From JAEUNJ01 sp052035955 (GTDB taxonomy: Bacteria; Pseudomonadota; Gammaproteobacteria; Burkholderiales; Rhodocyclaceae): a stretch of DNA of 64,000 nt. Location: positions 5,722 to 69,721 of the forward strand of contig JBPOHD010000019.1 of assembly GCA_052035955.1 (NCBI GenBank). Reading direction: 5' to 3'. The position numbers and the translations under genes were made by a program. Positions 52,183-64,000 of the stretch are shown one piece after another; the first letter of the stretch is position 1; each line of letters starts with the position of its first letter. Under the pieces are notes generated by a model. It was not told the origin of the DNA, searched no databases, and was given only the letters and a program-made list of their open reading frames with translations.

Positions 52183-53208
52183 TCAGGCCGGGGGACGATG
52201 CAATTCGAGGTCGGTCAAGGCACCCCTCTCGTCCGCATAGATGTCCTTGATGCGGAGGATCTCGGGAAGGGCCTTGCGGAAGGCCTGCATCAGGGCCGGA
52301 TCGAACTGCCTTCCCTCCTCGGAATCCATGATGGACAGGGAGTGCTCGACCGTGTAGGCGGGCTTGTACGAACGTACGGAAACCAGGGCGTCGAAGACGT
52401 CCGCGATGGCCGCAACCCGCCCGGCGAGGGGAATCTCCTCTCCCTTCAGTCGGGCGGGATAGCCATTGCCATCCCAGCGCTCGTGGTGGGTCAGGGAAAT
52501 GATCCTGGCGGTGTCGAGCAGGTCGTTGTCGTGCCGGCCGATGATCTCGGCGCCCATGATCGGATGCTGTTCCATGACCTTCCACTCGGACGCGTCCAGC
52601 CGGCCGGGCTTGAGCAGGATCGCGTCGGGGATGCCGATCTTGCCGACATCGTGCATGGGCGCAGTGGTGAAGATGGTATCCACGGCATCGCGGCCGAGGC
52701 CATGGGCCTCGCCGATCAAGCGGGCATAGTGGGCCATGCGCAGGACATGGTTGCCCGTCTCGTTGTCCTTGTATTCCGCCGCGCGGCCCAGGCGGCGGAT
52801 CACCTGCTGGCGCGACACGACCAGTTCCTGGGTTCGCTGGTGGACCATGCGCTCCAGTTCCCGGGACTGGTCGTAGAGCGCCAGGTGGGTGCGTACCCTG
52901 GCCCTCACGATGGGTGGGCTGATGGGCTTGGTGATGTAGTCGACGGCGCCGAGGTCCAGGCCCTTGCGTTCGTCCTCGACGCTGCTCAGGGCGGTGACGA
53001 AGATGATCGGAATCCGCCGCCGGTCCGGGTTGGACTTGATCCGTCGGCAGATCTCCAGGCCCGACAGGCCGGGCATCATGATGTCCAGCAGGACGATGTC
53101 CGGCGGATCGTCCGAATAGACGATCTTGATGGCCTTCTCCCCGTCGGTGGCGACGCGGACCCGGTAGTGCTCGCCGAGCACTTCGGTCAGCAGGTCGATG
53201 TTCTCCAC
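52183..53208 (-). CDS. Response regulator with HD-GYP domain (c-di-GMP phosphodiesterase); true start uncertain
   Basis: REC followed by HD-GYP with intact motifs (MHDVGKIGIPDAILLKPG; HHERWDGNGYPARLKG), so it should hydrolyse c-di-GMP. The given start, a GTG at 53208, leaves out the first strand and acidic pocket of REC, although in-frame codons just upstream encode QTVLVVDDTVENID. The frame is open to 53274 and contains no ATG, GTG or TTG before that GTG. At 53275-53277 it meets the TAA of the preceding kinase gene in the same frame. A rare start codon such as ATC at 53256 behind GAGGAG, or stop readthrough, is possible. Confidence 0.85.
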   Translation of the reverse strand: MENIDLLTEVLGEHYRVRVATDGEKAIKIVYSDDPPDIVLLDIMMPGLSGLEICRRIKSNPDRRRIPIIFVTALSSVEDERKGLDLGAVDYITKPISPPIVRARVRTHLALYDQSRELERMVHQRTQELVVSRQQVIRRLGRAAEYKDNETGNHVLRMAHYARLIGEAHGLGRDAVDTIFTTAPMHDVGKIGIPDAILLKPGRLDASEWKVMEQHPIMGAEIIGRHDNDLLDTARIISLTHHERWDGNGYPARLKGEEIPLAGRVAAIADVFDALVSVRSYKPAYTVEHSLSIMDSEEGRQFDPALMQAFRKALPEILRIKDIYADERGALTDLELHRPPA

Positions 53209-53274
53209 CGTGTCGTCGACGACCAGGACGGTCTGGCGATTCAGCAGGTCGATGATCTTGCGCTCCTCACGGGG

Positions 53275-57609
<4,335 letters not shown>

Positions 57610-57858
57610 GTTCCGCAGCGTTCCCGGCAGGCCCGATCCCGCCCCGGCCCCGGCGCTTCCGGCTGCATATCCATTCCCGCGGAATGGTAACGGAATTTCC
57701 GGCTGGCCGGAGCCGGAGCGGCAGGCGGACCCGCTTCCGGCCGCCGCCCGCCCCGGGGCCGCGACCGGGGCGGGCGTTCGGCGTCATCCGGTTTTCGTCC
57801 TCCTTTCCAAGACGGGACTATGATTGGAGGGGATCACCAACGACAAGGGGGGACCGAC

Positions 57859-59196
57859 ATGGCCGTCATGATGCAGGCGTTTTTCTGGGACTGCCCGCGG
57901 GAAGCCGGGCAGGAATACCAGTGGTGGAATCATGTCCGCGGCCAGGTCGACGAGCTCGCCCGAAGCGGATTTGGCGCCCTTTGGCTGCCGCCCGTGCACA
58001 AGGCGGCCAACCTGGGTGGTCCGTCCATGGGGTACGACCCCTACGACTACTACGACCTTGGCGAGTTCGACCAGAAGGGTGCGGTCAAGACCTGGTTCGG
58101 ATCGAAGGACGAACTGCTCGCCCTGATCGCCGCCGCCCACGAAAAGGGCATGGACGTGATCGCCGATTTCGTCGTCAATCATTGCAGTGGCGCCGACGCA
58201 CGGGAAATGAATCCGATCACCGGCGAGAACCGGTGGACGCGCTTCACACCCATGAGTGGCAGATTCCCCAGGGATTGGGAATGCTTTCATCCGAATCCCT
58301 ACGAGAGCTGGGACGAAGGCAGCTTCGGCGACATGCCCGACCTCTCCCATCGCAACCCCTATGTCTTCGCGGAAATCCTCAAGCTCGCCCGCTGGCTGGT
58401 CGAGGACATCGGCTTCGACGGCTTCCGCTACGATTACGTCAAGGGCTACGGCGCCCACACCGTCACCGCGGTGCAGGAATACCGTTACGTGCGCGACGGC
58501 AAGCCCTTCAAGCCCTATGGCGTGGCGGAGTATTGGGACAATGCCCGCGCCATCGAAGGATGGGTCGAGGTCAGCAATTTCTCCAACCAGAACCCGGTGG
58601 ATGCCTTCGACTTCCCGCTGCGCGAAACCCTGAAGGCCGTCTGCGACCAGTATGGCTGCAGCCTGCGCAGCCTCATCCAGGCCCCCAGCCTGGCCAAGGA
58701 CGTGACTCGCGCCGCAGTCACCTTCGTCGAGAACCATGACCTGAGGGACCCAGGGCGTCCCATCGCCCACGACAAGATGCTTGCCTACGGCTACATCCTG
58801 ACCCACGAAGGCTATCCCTGCGTCTTCTGGAAGGACTACTTCGTCGAGGGGCTCGGGCAACCCGGTTCCCCCAACGGCATCGCCGCCCTGGCCTCCGCCC
58901 ACGAGCAGTATGCCGGCGGCGGTACCGGGGTGCTCTGGGTGGACGACGATCTCTATGTCATGCAACGCCTGGGGCATGGGGAGCAGCCGGGCCTGGTCTT
59001 CGTCTGGAACAACCGGGGCGACGACTGGCATGGGGCCTGGGTGCGCACCCGCTGGCAGGAAGTGGACATGGTCCCCGTGGCCTGGTGGAGCGCCTCGGAC
59101 CTCCATCGGCCCCAGGACCAGCGGACGAACCAGGACGGCTATGCCGCCTTCTGGGCACCGCCGCGCGGCTATACGGTCTTCGCGCCCCGGGTTTGA
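57859..59196 (+). CDS. Cytoplasmic GH13 alpha-amylase
   Basis: 445 residues, no signal peptide. TIM-barrel amylase with the catalytic Asp in FDGFRYDYVKGYG, the acid Glu in GVAEYWD and the third acid in FVENHDLRDPG. GFGALWLPPVHKAANLGG and GYDPYDYYDLGEF are the usual first conserved regions. It probably breaks down internal glycogen or maltodextrin. The ATG at 57859 follows AAGGGGGGA. No glycogen genes adjoin it, and the next cluster is on the other strand. The C-terminal beta domain is short. Confidence 0.9.
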   Translation: MAVMMQAFFWDCPREAGQEYQWWNHVRGQVDELARSGFGALWLPPVHKAANLGGPSMGYDPYDYYDLGEFDQKGAVKTWFGSKDELLALIAAAHEKGMDVIADFVVNHCSGADAREMNPITGENRWTRFTPMSGRFPRDWECFHPNPYESWDEGSFGDMPDLSHRNPYVFAEILKLARWLVEDIGFDGFRYDYVKGYGAHTVTAVQEYRYVRDGKPFKPYGVAEYWDNARAIEGWVEVSNFSNQNPVDAFDFPLRETLKAVCDQYGCSLRSLIQAPSLAKDVTRAAVTFVENHDLRDPGRPIAHDKMLAYGYILTHEGYPCVFWKDYFVEGLGQPGSPNGIAALASAHEQYAGGGTGVLWVDDDLYVMQRLGHGEQPGLVFVWNNRGDDWHGAWVRTRWQEVDMVPVAWWSASDLHRPQDQRTNQDGYAAFWAPPRGYTVFAPRV

Positions 59197-59268
59197 CCTT
59201 CGCCGGTCGGCTGCCGGGCGGATCGATTTTCCTCGCGGCGTGATGGCCGCGACGGGCCGCAAGGGCCC

Positions 59269-60783
59269 TTATTGCGCCGGCGCGACCTTCCGGCGGGTTC
59301 CGGGGCGGGCCTTGGCGGCCGGAACCTCCGGCAGCTTCGGCCGCAATGCCTTCGTCCGCTTCGGCCGCAATGCCTTCGTCCGCTTCGGCCGCGGGAGCAG
59401 GGCCGCTTCCAGGTCCTGCAGTTCATCGGCGGCATAGACGGCCAGACGCTGCAGGCTGGGCACCGAGGTGTGGCATCCGGTGAAGCCGAAGTTCATGTAT
59501 CCGGCATAGCTCTGGCAGGTGATGTTGAGGGCCTGGCCGTGGGTCACGATGGATGCCGGATAGGTCGCCAGAAGCTCGGCGCCCCGGAAGTAGAGCGGCT
59601 TGTCGGGGCCGGGCACGTTCGAGATGGTGATGTTGAACATCGGCCGCGTGCGGCCGCCGATGCCTGTCAGCAACGTGATGATGGTCGGCGCCATGAGCAG
59701 CATGGTGTATTGCTGCATCGCCTGGCGGGGGAGGCTCTGGACGTGTGCCTTCGCATGGCGGACCGAGTTCCTGATGGTTTCCAGGCGGCGCGCGGCATCG
59801 TCGATGTCCGTGCCCAGGGTGGCCACGATGAAGCTGATGGCGTTGCCCGTGCCCTCGTCCTCCTGGGGACGGATGGACACCGGAATACCCGCCGTCAGCG
59901 AGGCCTCCGGCAGGTTGTCCCGCTCGAGCAGGAAGCGCCGCAGCGCCCCGCCGCAAATGGCCAGCACGACGTCGTTGAGGGTACCGTCGGCCGCCTTGGC
60001 CACGGCCCGCAGGCGTTCCATGGAGAATTGCTGGGTGGCGAAGCGCCGCTTTTCCCGCACCCGGCCATTGAGTACCGAGCGCGGCGAGGCGAAGGGCACG
60101 GCCATGCCGTCCTCCGGGTCGCCGATGCGCTTCACCATCTTGCCGAAGGCGCCGACGAGCTGGGGCACGGACTTCAATTGAACGCTCAGGGCCTGGGCGG
60201 CGCCGGCCATCGCCTCGGCCATGGTCGGCATCGGACGTTCGGCCCGGCTCGCCGGCTCGGTGCCGGTGGCCCAGAAGGGGGGGATGGTGACGCTCTTCTT
60301 CAAGTCGGGCGACATGGCCCGCTGCAGGAGTTTCATGCCGCTGACGCCGTCGATCAGCGAGTGGTGCATCTTGATGAAGAGGGCGAAGCGCCCGCCCTCC
60401 AGGCCCTCGATGATCGTGCATTCCCAGGGCGGCCGGGAAAGGTCCAGGGGCTGGCTTTGCAGCAGGCCCACCAGTTCCCCCAGCTCCCTTTCGCCGCCGG
60501 GGCGGGGCAGGGCGAGATGGCGCACGTGGTATTCGAGGTCGATGTCCGGGTCCTCGATCCAGGCGGCCAACGGATTCTTGTTGAACGGGTATTTCAGCCG
60601 CCGGTTCCAGGGGGCGGTGAAGGTCCGGTGGTTGCGGAATTCCTTCATCAGCTGGCGCAGGAAGTCGTCCGGCGCCCCGGCGGGAAGACGGAAGAGCAGC
60701 AGGCCGCCGACGTGGTTGGGCGTCGCCCGGGTCTCGGTGAACAGCCAGGCGGCGTCGAGGGGATTGAGGCGTACGGTACTCAT
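59269..60783 (-). CDS. Wax ester synthase / diacylglycerol acyltransferase (WS/DGAT)
   Basis: 504 residues. The catalytic motif HHSLIDG lies at 140-146 and is complete. The N-terminal LNPLDAAWLFTETRATPNHVGG and the late NITISNVPGPDKPLYFRGAEL are family marks. It joins acyl-CoA to a fatty alcohol (wax ester) or diglyceride (triglyceride) at the membrane or lipid-body surface. The C-terminal tail is basic and carries a duplicated KRTKALRP unit from a 24-bp tandem repeat, then KARPGTRRK. It is the last gene of a minus-strand cluster with an acyl-reductase-like gene and an alcohol dehydrogenase, which could supply the alcohol. Confidence 0.93.
   Translation of the reverse strand: MSTVRLNPLDAAWLFTETRATPNHVGGLLLFRLPAGAPDDFLRQLMKEFRNHRTFTAPWNRRLKYPFNKNPLAAWIEDPDIDLEYHVRHLALPRPGGERELGELVGLLQSQPLDLSRPPWECTIIEGLEGGRFALFIKMHHSLIDGVSGMKLLQRAMSPDLKKSVTIPPFWATGTEPASRAERPMPTMAEAMAGAAQALSVQLKSVPQLVGAFGKMVKRIGDPEDGMAVPFASPRSVLNGRVREKRRFATQQFSMERLRAVAKAADGTLNDVVLAICGGALRRFLLERDNLPEASLTAGIPVSIRPQEDEGTGNAISFIVATLGTDIDDAARRLETIRNSVRHAKAHVQSLPRQAMQQYTMLLMAPTIITLLTGIGGRTRPMFNITISNVPGPDKPLYFRGAELLATYPASIVTHGQALNITCQSYAGYMNFGFTGCHTSVPSLQRLAVYAADELQDLEAALLPRPKRTKALRPKRTKALRPKLPEVPAAKARPGTRRKVAPAQ
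59336..59392. repeat. 24-bp tandem repeat in the WS/DGAT tail
   Basis: A 24-bp unit at 59336-59359 is repeated at 59360-59383, followed by nine more bases of the unit. It encodes KRTKALRP twice and keeps the frame. Copy number may vary between strains. Confidence 0.95.
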
Positions 60784-60866
60784 GGGGTCTGTCCTCGGCC
60801 GGAAGGTCGGGCCCCGGCGGCGCCTTGCCGCCGGGGAGGGAGCTCATGCAGCGCGGGTCCGGCTCC

Positions 60867-63371
60867 TCAGGTCCCGGCGGCGGGTGCGGCGGGCTTCCTG
60901 GAGGCCCGCTTCGCCGGGGTGGCCTTGGCGGATGCCTTCGCAGTCGCGGGGATGGCCTTGGCGGATGGCTTCGCAGTCGCGGCGGCGGGCTTGGCCGCCT
61001 TGGCGGCACTGGTCGCGGTGGATTTCCCGGTGGTCGCGCCGTTGCCCGTTCTTGCCGCCGCGGGCGGCTTGGCGGCCGGGGCCTTCGCGGCGGACTGCGG
61101 TGCCGCCTTCGGGGGTACCGGCTTGGCAGCCGCGGCCTGGGTCGCCGCAAGCTTCTTCGCTGCGGCCTTCGGTGCGGTGGCCCTCGGTGCGGCAGGCTTG
61201 GGTGCGGCCACCGTCTGCGCGGGTGCCTTCGCCGGGCCGGCCTTATTCGCGGCAGGCTTCTTCGCCGCGGGCTTCCCGGCGGTGGGGGCGGCGGCCTTGG
61301 CCTTCGCCGCGGGTTTCTCGGGCACCGCGGCCGAGCCGCCCTTCCAGGTCTTGCGCGCCTTCTTGGCCAGGGCCACCACCTTGGCGATGTCGGCATCGGA
61401 ATAGACGCCCTTGACGCCCGAGATGGCGGCCAGCTTCATGCCGTGCTTCAGGCCCAGCTGGTAGATCTCCTTGACCTTCTCCCACTCCGTGTCGCGGCCG
61501 ATGGTGAAGACCTCGAAGCGGCCCTCCAGCGCCAGCACGATGGTCTCGGCCAGGCAGGCGTAGATGGTGTTCGGTGGCAGGCCGATGCTCTTCAGGCCGC
61601 GGACCTTGGTGGGAAGCTCGATCTCGCCCGATTCGATGACCAGCACGTCGGGACGCTTGGCCACCTCCTCCGGCGGCAGGTCCAGGGGGCGGGCGACGTC
61701 GGTGATGACGCAGCCGGGCTTCACCTTGGTGATGTCGAGGATCTTCTTGCCGGCCCCCGAGGTGGAGGTGACGATCATGTCCATGTCGGCCAGCAGGTCG
61801 TCGTAGTCGATGGAGCAGGTGACCTTGGCGTCCGGCGTGTCCTTGAGGATCGAGGCCTTCAGCTCCTCCAGCTTCTTCAGGTCCCGGGCGGCGATGACCA
61901 CCTCCTCGAAGGCCATGGCCAGCAGGCGGGCGCTCACCGAGCCTATGGAGCCGGTGGCGCCGATGACCATGGTTTTGGCATGGACCTTCTTGTTGTGCTT
62001 GTTGAGGTGCACCAGGTTCATGCGGCGCATGGCGTCGGCCGCCGCCCAGAGGGCGCCCGAGGCCGAATAGCTGTTGCCGGTGGTGATGGGCAGCCGGGAG
62101 CGCCGGGCCACCGTGATCCCGGCGTCTCCGACCACCTTGGTGAAGGCGCCCAGGCCCATGATCTGGGCGCCCATCTTCTCGGCGATGGCGGCCGCGTGGA
62201 GCAGCCGCCGGTAGGTGAATTCTGGGCTGTGGGAGAGCATCTCCCGGGGCGTGCCGCCGACCGTGATCAGCCAGCCCTCGGCCTCCGCCCCGGACGGGGA
62301 GACGATGTTCTCCATCTTGCAATAGACCATGGGCGGCATGTAGGCGGCCACCGCCTCCACCTTGTCCATCACGAATTTGGGCGTGCCCTTGGGGATGGGG
62401 AAGCCCTTGCGGATGTATTCCTGGCTGAGGGGGTGGATGACGAAGGCGAAGCGCCGGATGTTGCGGAACTTGCCCGTCGGATGGAGCAGGCGCGGCACGA
62501 TGTCCAGTTCGTCGATGATCTCGGCGAAATCGTCGTCGGAGACTTCCTCCCGGGGCTTGCCCAGGGCGGCCAGGATCATGGCCTCGATGGTGTTGATGCC
62601 CACCACCCGGTCGAAGAGTTTGGGCGCCACGTCGATGACCAGGTTCACCCTGCAGCGGGTGAAGAAGGCCATGCGCTCGTCGTCGATCGACGAGGTGATC
62701 AGGGTCTTGCCGGCCAGGTTGGCCGCGTTGCCGACGGCCCGGATCTCGGCGAAGCTGCCGACGATGACATGGGACTTGGCCACGGCGGCCTGGGCCCTGT
62801 CGATCTTGAAGCGGGTCAGGGAGCGTTCCAGCATCTCGCCGGGCTTGCCGGAGAGCAGCAGGTCGGCGCCCTTGGCGTAGAGCTCGAGCTGCTCGAGGGA
62901 GGTGAGCATGGCCGGGGCGCCGGTCTGGAACAGGGCGTCGGCGAAGCTCAGGTTCTTGGTGTAGTCCGACAGGGCCACCGCCATGTCGTAGTAGCGCATG
63001 CCCGAGAGGAAAAGGACCAGGTTGTTGTTGAAGTAGTGGCCCAGTTCCTTCTGCACGTGGCGAACTGCCCGCACCTGGAGCAGGCGGCGCAGCGTCGCGC
63101 CGGTGGTGACCGGCACCCGGGTCACGACGTTGAGCAGGCGTCGGGTGGCCTTGTTCACCACCGTACGCAGTCCGACCTGGTAGTGGTCGGCGATGTCTCC
63201 CAGGCCGATGGCATCGGCCGTGGCCTGCTGGCGGCGCGCCAGCTCCCAGGCCTTGCCCGTGTCGTCGTCGGCGCCAAGGCGCTTGACGGAAAACCGGTGG
63301 CCGAGGAAGTCGGTTTCGAACTCGAAGTCGTTCTTCGAGGGGCCCAGGGATACGGTGACGACCTTCTTCAT
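60867..63371 (-). CDS. Long acyl-ACP/acyl-CoA reductase-like protein with basic low-complexity tail
   Basis: 834 residues. About 340-675 resembles cyanobacterial acyl-ACP reductase: FTYRRLLHAAAIAEKMGAQI, GLGAFTKVVGD, ITTGNSYSAS, NAD(P)-binding GATGSIGS from 471, and TIYACLAETIVLALEGRFEV with Cys606 at the place of the acyl-thioester Cys. It would reduce an activated fatty acid to aldehyde or alcohol. The first 340 residues are not in the short cyanobacterial enzyme and match nothing I recognise. Residues 685-834 are an Ala/Lys/Pro-rich tail like those of histone-H1-like or PhaF-like proteins. It is followed 83 bases on by the WS/DGAT gene. AGGAG lies near the start at 63371. Confidence 0.8.
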   Translation of the reverse strand: MKKVVTVSLGPSKNDFEFETDFLGHRFSVKRLGADDDTGKAWELARRQQATADAIGLGDIADHYQVGLRTVVNKATRRLLNVVTRVPVTTGATLRRLLQVRAVRHVQKELGHYFNNNLVLFLSGMRYYDMAVALSDYTKNLSFADALFQTGAPAMLTSLEQLELYAKGADLLLSGKPGEMLERSLTRFKIDRAQAAVAKSHVIVGSFAEIRAVGNAANLAGKTLITSSIDDERMAFFTRCRVNLVIDVAPKLFDRVVGINTIEAMILAALGKPREEVSDDDFAEIIDELDIVPRLLHPTGKFRNIRRFAFVIHPLSQEYIRKGFPIPKGTPKFVMDKVEAVAAYMPPMVYCKMENIVSPSGAEAEGWLITVGGTPREMLSHSPEFTYRRLLHAAAIAEKMGAQIMGLGAFTKVVGDAGITVARRSRLPITTGNSYSASGALWAAADAMRRMNLVHLNKHNKKVHAKTMVIGATGSIGSVSARLLAMAFEEVVIAARDLKKLEELKASILKDTPDAKVTCSIDYDDLLADMDMIVTSTSGAGKKILDITKVKPGCVITDVARPLDLPPEEVAKRPDVLVIESGEIELPTKVRGLKSIGLPPNTIYACLAETIVLALEGRFEVFTIGRDTEWEKVKEIYQLGLKHGMKLAAISGVKGVYSDADIAKVVALAKKARKTWKGGSAAVPEKPAAKAKAAAPTAGKPAAKKPAANKAGPAKAPAQTVAAPKPAAPRATAPKAAAKKLAATQAAAAKPVPPKAAPQSAAKAPAAKPPAAARTGNGATTGKSTATSAAKAAKPAAATAKPSAKAIPATAKASAKATPAKRASRKPAAPAAGT

Positions 63372-63406
63372 TGCCTCTCCTCCGTTGAATCTGAATTCAA
63401 AGTCTG

Positions 63407-63554
63407 TTCACCGCGGAGGACACAGAGTACGCAGAGGAAAGCGAAAGGCCTTTCGGCAAGAAACGTTGCCGACGGGCCTGCCCGATGATCGACCATGCCC
63501 GTCACCGGATTTCCTCCCGCTGTTCTCCGTGTCCTCCGCGTCCTCCGTGGTGAA
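63407..63554. repeat. Dispersed inverted-repeat element E6
   Basis: Starts TTCACCGCGGAGGACACAGA and ends TCCTCCGCGTCCTCCGTGGT plus GAA. The arms are GGAGGACAC-type units that pair over about 30 bases. First of two copies in tandem order, 33 bases apart, between the dehydrogenase and acyl-reductase genes. Confidence 0.85.
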
Positions 63555-63587
63555 AGTGCCTTTCGCCTTGCTGCCTGCAAAGATTTC

Positions 63588-63727
63588 TTACCGCAGAGGA
63601 CACGGAGGGCGCAATGGAAGGCGAATCATGGTCGAGAAACGTCGGCGCGCAATGCCTGAACATCCCGAGTGCTTCGACTCGATCTTCCCTTGCTTTTCTC
63701 CGTGTCCTCCGCGTCCTCCGTGGTGAA
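63588..63727. repeat. Dispersed inverted-repeat element E7
   Basis: Starts TTACCGCAGAGGACACGGAG and ends like E6 (CCTCCGTGGTGAA at 63727). Central parts of E6 and E7 differ, so they are not a simple recent duplication. Together the two fill the 369-bp gap 63372-63740, where no gene was seen. Confidence 0.83.
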
Positions 63728-63740
63728 AATGTCTTTTGCC

Positions 63741-64000
63741 CTACTGCTTGCGGCTGCGCGGCTTCTTCGGTGGCGGCGCGGCCGGGGCCTCGGCCGCGGC
63801 CTTCGGCTTGCGGGGCGCCTTCGCTGCGGGCTTGGCCGCCGGTTTCGGCGCCGCTTTCGACGCCCCGGGCGGTAGCACCTTGCGGATGATGTCCTCGCAC
63901 TGCTTCTGGGTCATGTAGCGGGGCACCGGGTAGCCCTGGGCCTCGCTGCAGGCGGCGCGGGCGAGGGCCGGGATGTCCGCCTCCTTCAGCGCCTCCAGGT
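63741..64000 (-). CDS. Iron-containing alcohol dehydrogenase-like protein (C-terminal part, cut by window edge) with basic tail
   Basis: The last 86 codons are visible. They read LEALKEADIPALARAACSEA, then GYPVPRYMTQKQCEDIIRKV: the usual end of iron-type (group III) alcohol dehydrogenases. A Lys/Ala/Pro-rich tail follows, with AAPKPAAKPAAK and PPPKKPRSRK. A frame starting from the GTG at 63926 is only an internal start. It is the first of the three genes in the wax-ester-like cluster and would interconvert fatty aldehyde and alcohol. Family assignment rests on the short C-terminal match. Confidence 0.6.
   Translation of the reverse strand, partial: LEALKEADIPALARAACSEAQGYPVPRYMTQKQCEDIIRKVLPPGASKAAPKPAAKPAAKAPRKPKAAAEAPAAPPPKKPRSRKQ

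Noticed and set aside
59269..64000. Polyhydroxyalkanoate granule operon
   Set aside because: The tails recall PhaF, but no phaC, phaZ or phasin domain is present and the HHxxxDG enzyme is WS/DGAT.

Overview
The window looks like chromosomal DNA of a high-GC betaproteobacterium that degrades aromatic acids. The best guess is a Rhodocyclales/Sterolibacteriaceae-like lineage near Azoarcus, Thauera or Sulfuritalea. This is inferred from gene content (BoxR/BzdR-type regulator, benzoate-CoA ligase, DUF4863, DUF2863, PEP-CTERM proteins) and not from a marker gene. No rRNA or tRNA gene was seen, and no complete insertion sequence, prophage or CRISPR array.

Left third (1-16.9 kb), aerobic benzoyl-CoA catabolism. 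In order: the start of a BoxR/BzdR-like regulator, a rubredoxin, a two-subunit NAD-type formate dehydrogenase, an XRE/MmyB regulator with a small membrane protein, a PEP-CTERM protein and a hemerythrin. Then follow DUF4863, benzoate-CoA ligase, a five-gene branched-chain-type ABC transporter and an alpha/beta hydrolase. TGCA palindromes stand before both the regulator and the DUF4863/ligase operon. The box pathway releases one formate per ring, which would explain the formate dehydrogenase.

16.9-19.6 kb is an accessory gap with simple repeats, a second PEP-CTERM protein and a TumE/TumA-type toxin-antitoxin pair. 19.6-30.2 kb is a second aromatic or CoA locus. Its minus strand carries two cytochromes c (one with a PedF-like half fused to a second heme domain), an FAH hydrolase, an ATC-hydrolase-like protein, a GNAT enzyme and a LysR regulator. 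Its plus strand carries a DhbE-type aryl-acid ligase, an aryl-CoA flavin monooxygenase, a large OYE-type flavoenzyme, and two small overlapping genes including a zinc ribbon. REP arrays sit between these genes.

30.2-41.3 kb: membrane proteins, an orphan molybdopterin oxidoreductase, and a four-gene operon of TonB-dependent receptor, YfiR-like periplasmic protein, hybrid histidine kinase and a REC-PAS-GGDEF(degenerate)-EAL output protein. 41.3-51.6 kb is mostly housekeeping: MtfA-like peptidase, parvulin, BolA, YciI, YciB, MsrB, DUF2863, PiT phosphate transport, cysteine-cluster protein, pyruvyl transferase, CDP-alcohol transferase and DUF364. 51.7-57.6 kb holds a PilN-like protein and a 1444-residue hybrid kinase, followed in the same frame by an HD-GYP response regulator.

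57.9-64 kb: a cytoplasmic GH13 amylase, then a probable wax-ester cluster on the minus strand: end of an iron-type alcohol dehydrogenase, a long acyl-ACP-reductase-like protein, and a wax ester synthase/DGAT. All three end in basic Lys/Ala/Pro-rich tails.

Seven intergenic inverted-repeat elements of about 125-150 bp recur across the window. Their arms differ in sequence between copies but stay self-complementary.
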